This document shows positions 5,764 through 6,428 of a stretch of 6,428 bases of DNA, in pieces. The DNA lies in assembly GCA_964432995.1 (NCBI GenBank), contig CAYSPU010000304.1:1-6428 (forward strand). Direction: 5' to 3'. The translations under genes were made by a program, and so were the position numbers. The notes under the pieces are model-generated. The model was given only the letters and a program-made list of their open reading frames with translations, searched no databases and was not told where the DNA came from. This stretch comes from CAYSPU01 sp964432995 (GTDB taxonomy: Bacteria; Verrucomicrobiota; Verrucomicrobiia; Limisphaerales; JAHDYP01). Positions within the stretch are counted from its first letter, which is position 1, and each line of letters opens with the position of its first letter.

Positions 5764-6427
5764 GCGCGGCGAAATTGCGTTTCACGGCATCGAGCGGGTC
5801 CTTGCTCGTCTCGTGTTCGACGACGTACCAGTCGGTTTGACCCTGACTCTCGCAGAACGCGAAAACGGCTTTCCAGTCCACCTTGTCCTCGCCGATGGCC
5901 GCTTCCGGTCCGCCGCCGCCGGGCTTGAGGTGGATGCTGCGCGCGCGGCCCGGGTACTTCTTGAGCACGGCCACGGGATCGGCGCCGCCATCCAGGCAGT
6001 TGCTGGTGTCGAGCTGCATCACCACTTCGGGTTTGGTGTTGCCGAAGAACAGGTCCCAGGCCGACTCGCCGTCGAGTTTGTGGAAATCGTGCGCGTGGGC
6101 GTGGTAGCCGATCCACATGCCGGCGCCTTTCACCTGGTCGACCAGGGTGTTGAACTGCTGGGCTTTGTCGAGCCAGGCTTGCTTCGTCTTGCCCTCCATC
6201 CACGGGACGATCAGGAACTTGTTCCCCAGGATGCGGTTGAACTCGATCGTTTCCTTCAGGCGATCGCCCAGCACGGATTCGTAGGGTGTGTGGGTGCCGC
6301 AGGTCACGAGCCCGTGGTCGTCGAGCATCTTCCGCAGTTCCTTGGCGCTGCGGTTGTGATACCCCGCGAACTCGACGCCCCGGTAGCCAATCTTGGCCAC
6401 CGCGGCGATTACCGCCGGGAGGTCCTT
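5741..6427 (-). CDS. Sugar phosphate isomerase/epimerase family protein, N-terminus beyond the right edge
   Basis: A second TIM-barrel isomerase/epimerase, only distantly like the one at 3819-4676. The frame stays open to the edge and reads KDLPAVIAAVAKIGYRGVEF, the usual start of the first barrel helix and strand, so the GTG at 6400 is internal and the true start lies outside the window. In the visible 228 residues (K at 6427 = 1) the family signatures are VEFAGYH (E19), WIGYHAHAHDF (H109, H111), QLDTSNC (D140), SIHLKP (H166) and VVEHE (E204), the likely metal and catalytic positions. The common form of the third motif is YHNHxxEF; here it is YHAHAHDF, a conservative change. LDGESAWDLFFGNT and YPGRARSIHLK resemble verrucomicrobial and planctomycete family members as I remember them. 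Stop TAA (5743-5741). Secretion cannot be judged because the N-terminus is missing. Substrate unknown; inosose/inositol-type sugars are one possibility. Confidence 0.92.
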   Translation of the reverse strand, partial: KDLPAVIAAVAKIGYRGVEFAGYHNRSAKELRKMLDDHGLVTCGTHTPYESVLGDRLKETIEFNRILGNKFLIVPWMEGKTKQAWLDKAQQFNTLVDQVKGAGMWIGYHAHAHDFHKLDGESAWDLFFGNTKPEVVMQLDTSNCLDGGADPVAVLKKYPGRARSIHLKPGGGGPEAAIGEDKVDWKAVFAFCESQGQTDWYVVEHETSKDPLDAVKRNFAALRAMGKA

Positions 6428-6428
6428 G

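Noticed and set aside
5538..6203. Minus-strand open frame of 221 codons overlapping the second isomerase in another frame
   Set aside because: Arg- and Gly-rich shadow translation; the 5741-6427 frame carries the TIM-barrel signatures.
3819..6427. A sugar-modifying gene cluster of two isomerases and a methyltransferase
   Set aside because: The genes are divergent and then convergent, so they are not co-transcribed, and no transporter, kinase, dehydrogenase or regulator accompanies them in the window.

Overview
This 6.4 kb window is GC-rich and carries ordinary bacterial chromosomal genes. The alanyl-tRNA synthetase sequence, two xylose-isomerase-like TIM-barrel proteins, a secreted DUF3616 protein, weak or absent Shine-Dalgarno sequences and GTAG-type palindromic repeats together suggest a member of the Verrucomicrobiota, possibly the Limisphaerales/Opitutae side. 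That placement is an inference from gene style, not from a marker comparison. No rRNA, tRNA, transposase or CRISPR array is visible.

Layout. Bases 2-2515 (+) hold the 3' five-sixths of alaS, cut by the left edge. At 2645-3655 (+) is a secreted DUF3616 protein. It converges on a TIM-barrel sugar isomerase/epimerase at 3819-4676 (-). The gap between these two stop codons holds three palindromes with 9-bp stems, each abutting a GTAG tetranucleotide; the last one supplies the isomerase stop codon. A 220-bp divergent spacer leads to a class I SAM-dependent methyltransferase at 4897-5763 (+). Its 3' end overlaps by 23 bp, tail to tail, a second and different TIM-barrel isomerase/epimerase at 5741-6427 (-), whose N-terminus lies beyond the right edge.

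How the genes relate. The strand pattern (+, +, -, +, -) leaves no room for an operon after alaS, so these look like independently transcribed genes. The two TIM barrels probably act on sugars or polyols, a class often numerous in Verrucomicrobiota. No substrate can be assigned, and nothing ties the methyltransferase or the DUF3616 protein to them.

Most unusual points. (1) alaS carries an in-frame insert of about 100 codons (740-1048) at the linker before the conserved LYDTYGFP block. It has lower GC, unusual codons and a 25-residue Gly-rich hydrophobic stretch, while the motif 3, editing and C-Ala signatures present in the window are intact. (2) The REP-like array has stems that differ by two compensated base pairs, and one unit forms the end of a gene. 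I see no complete new multi-gene system here; the alaS insert is the best candidate for something undescribed.
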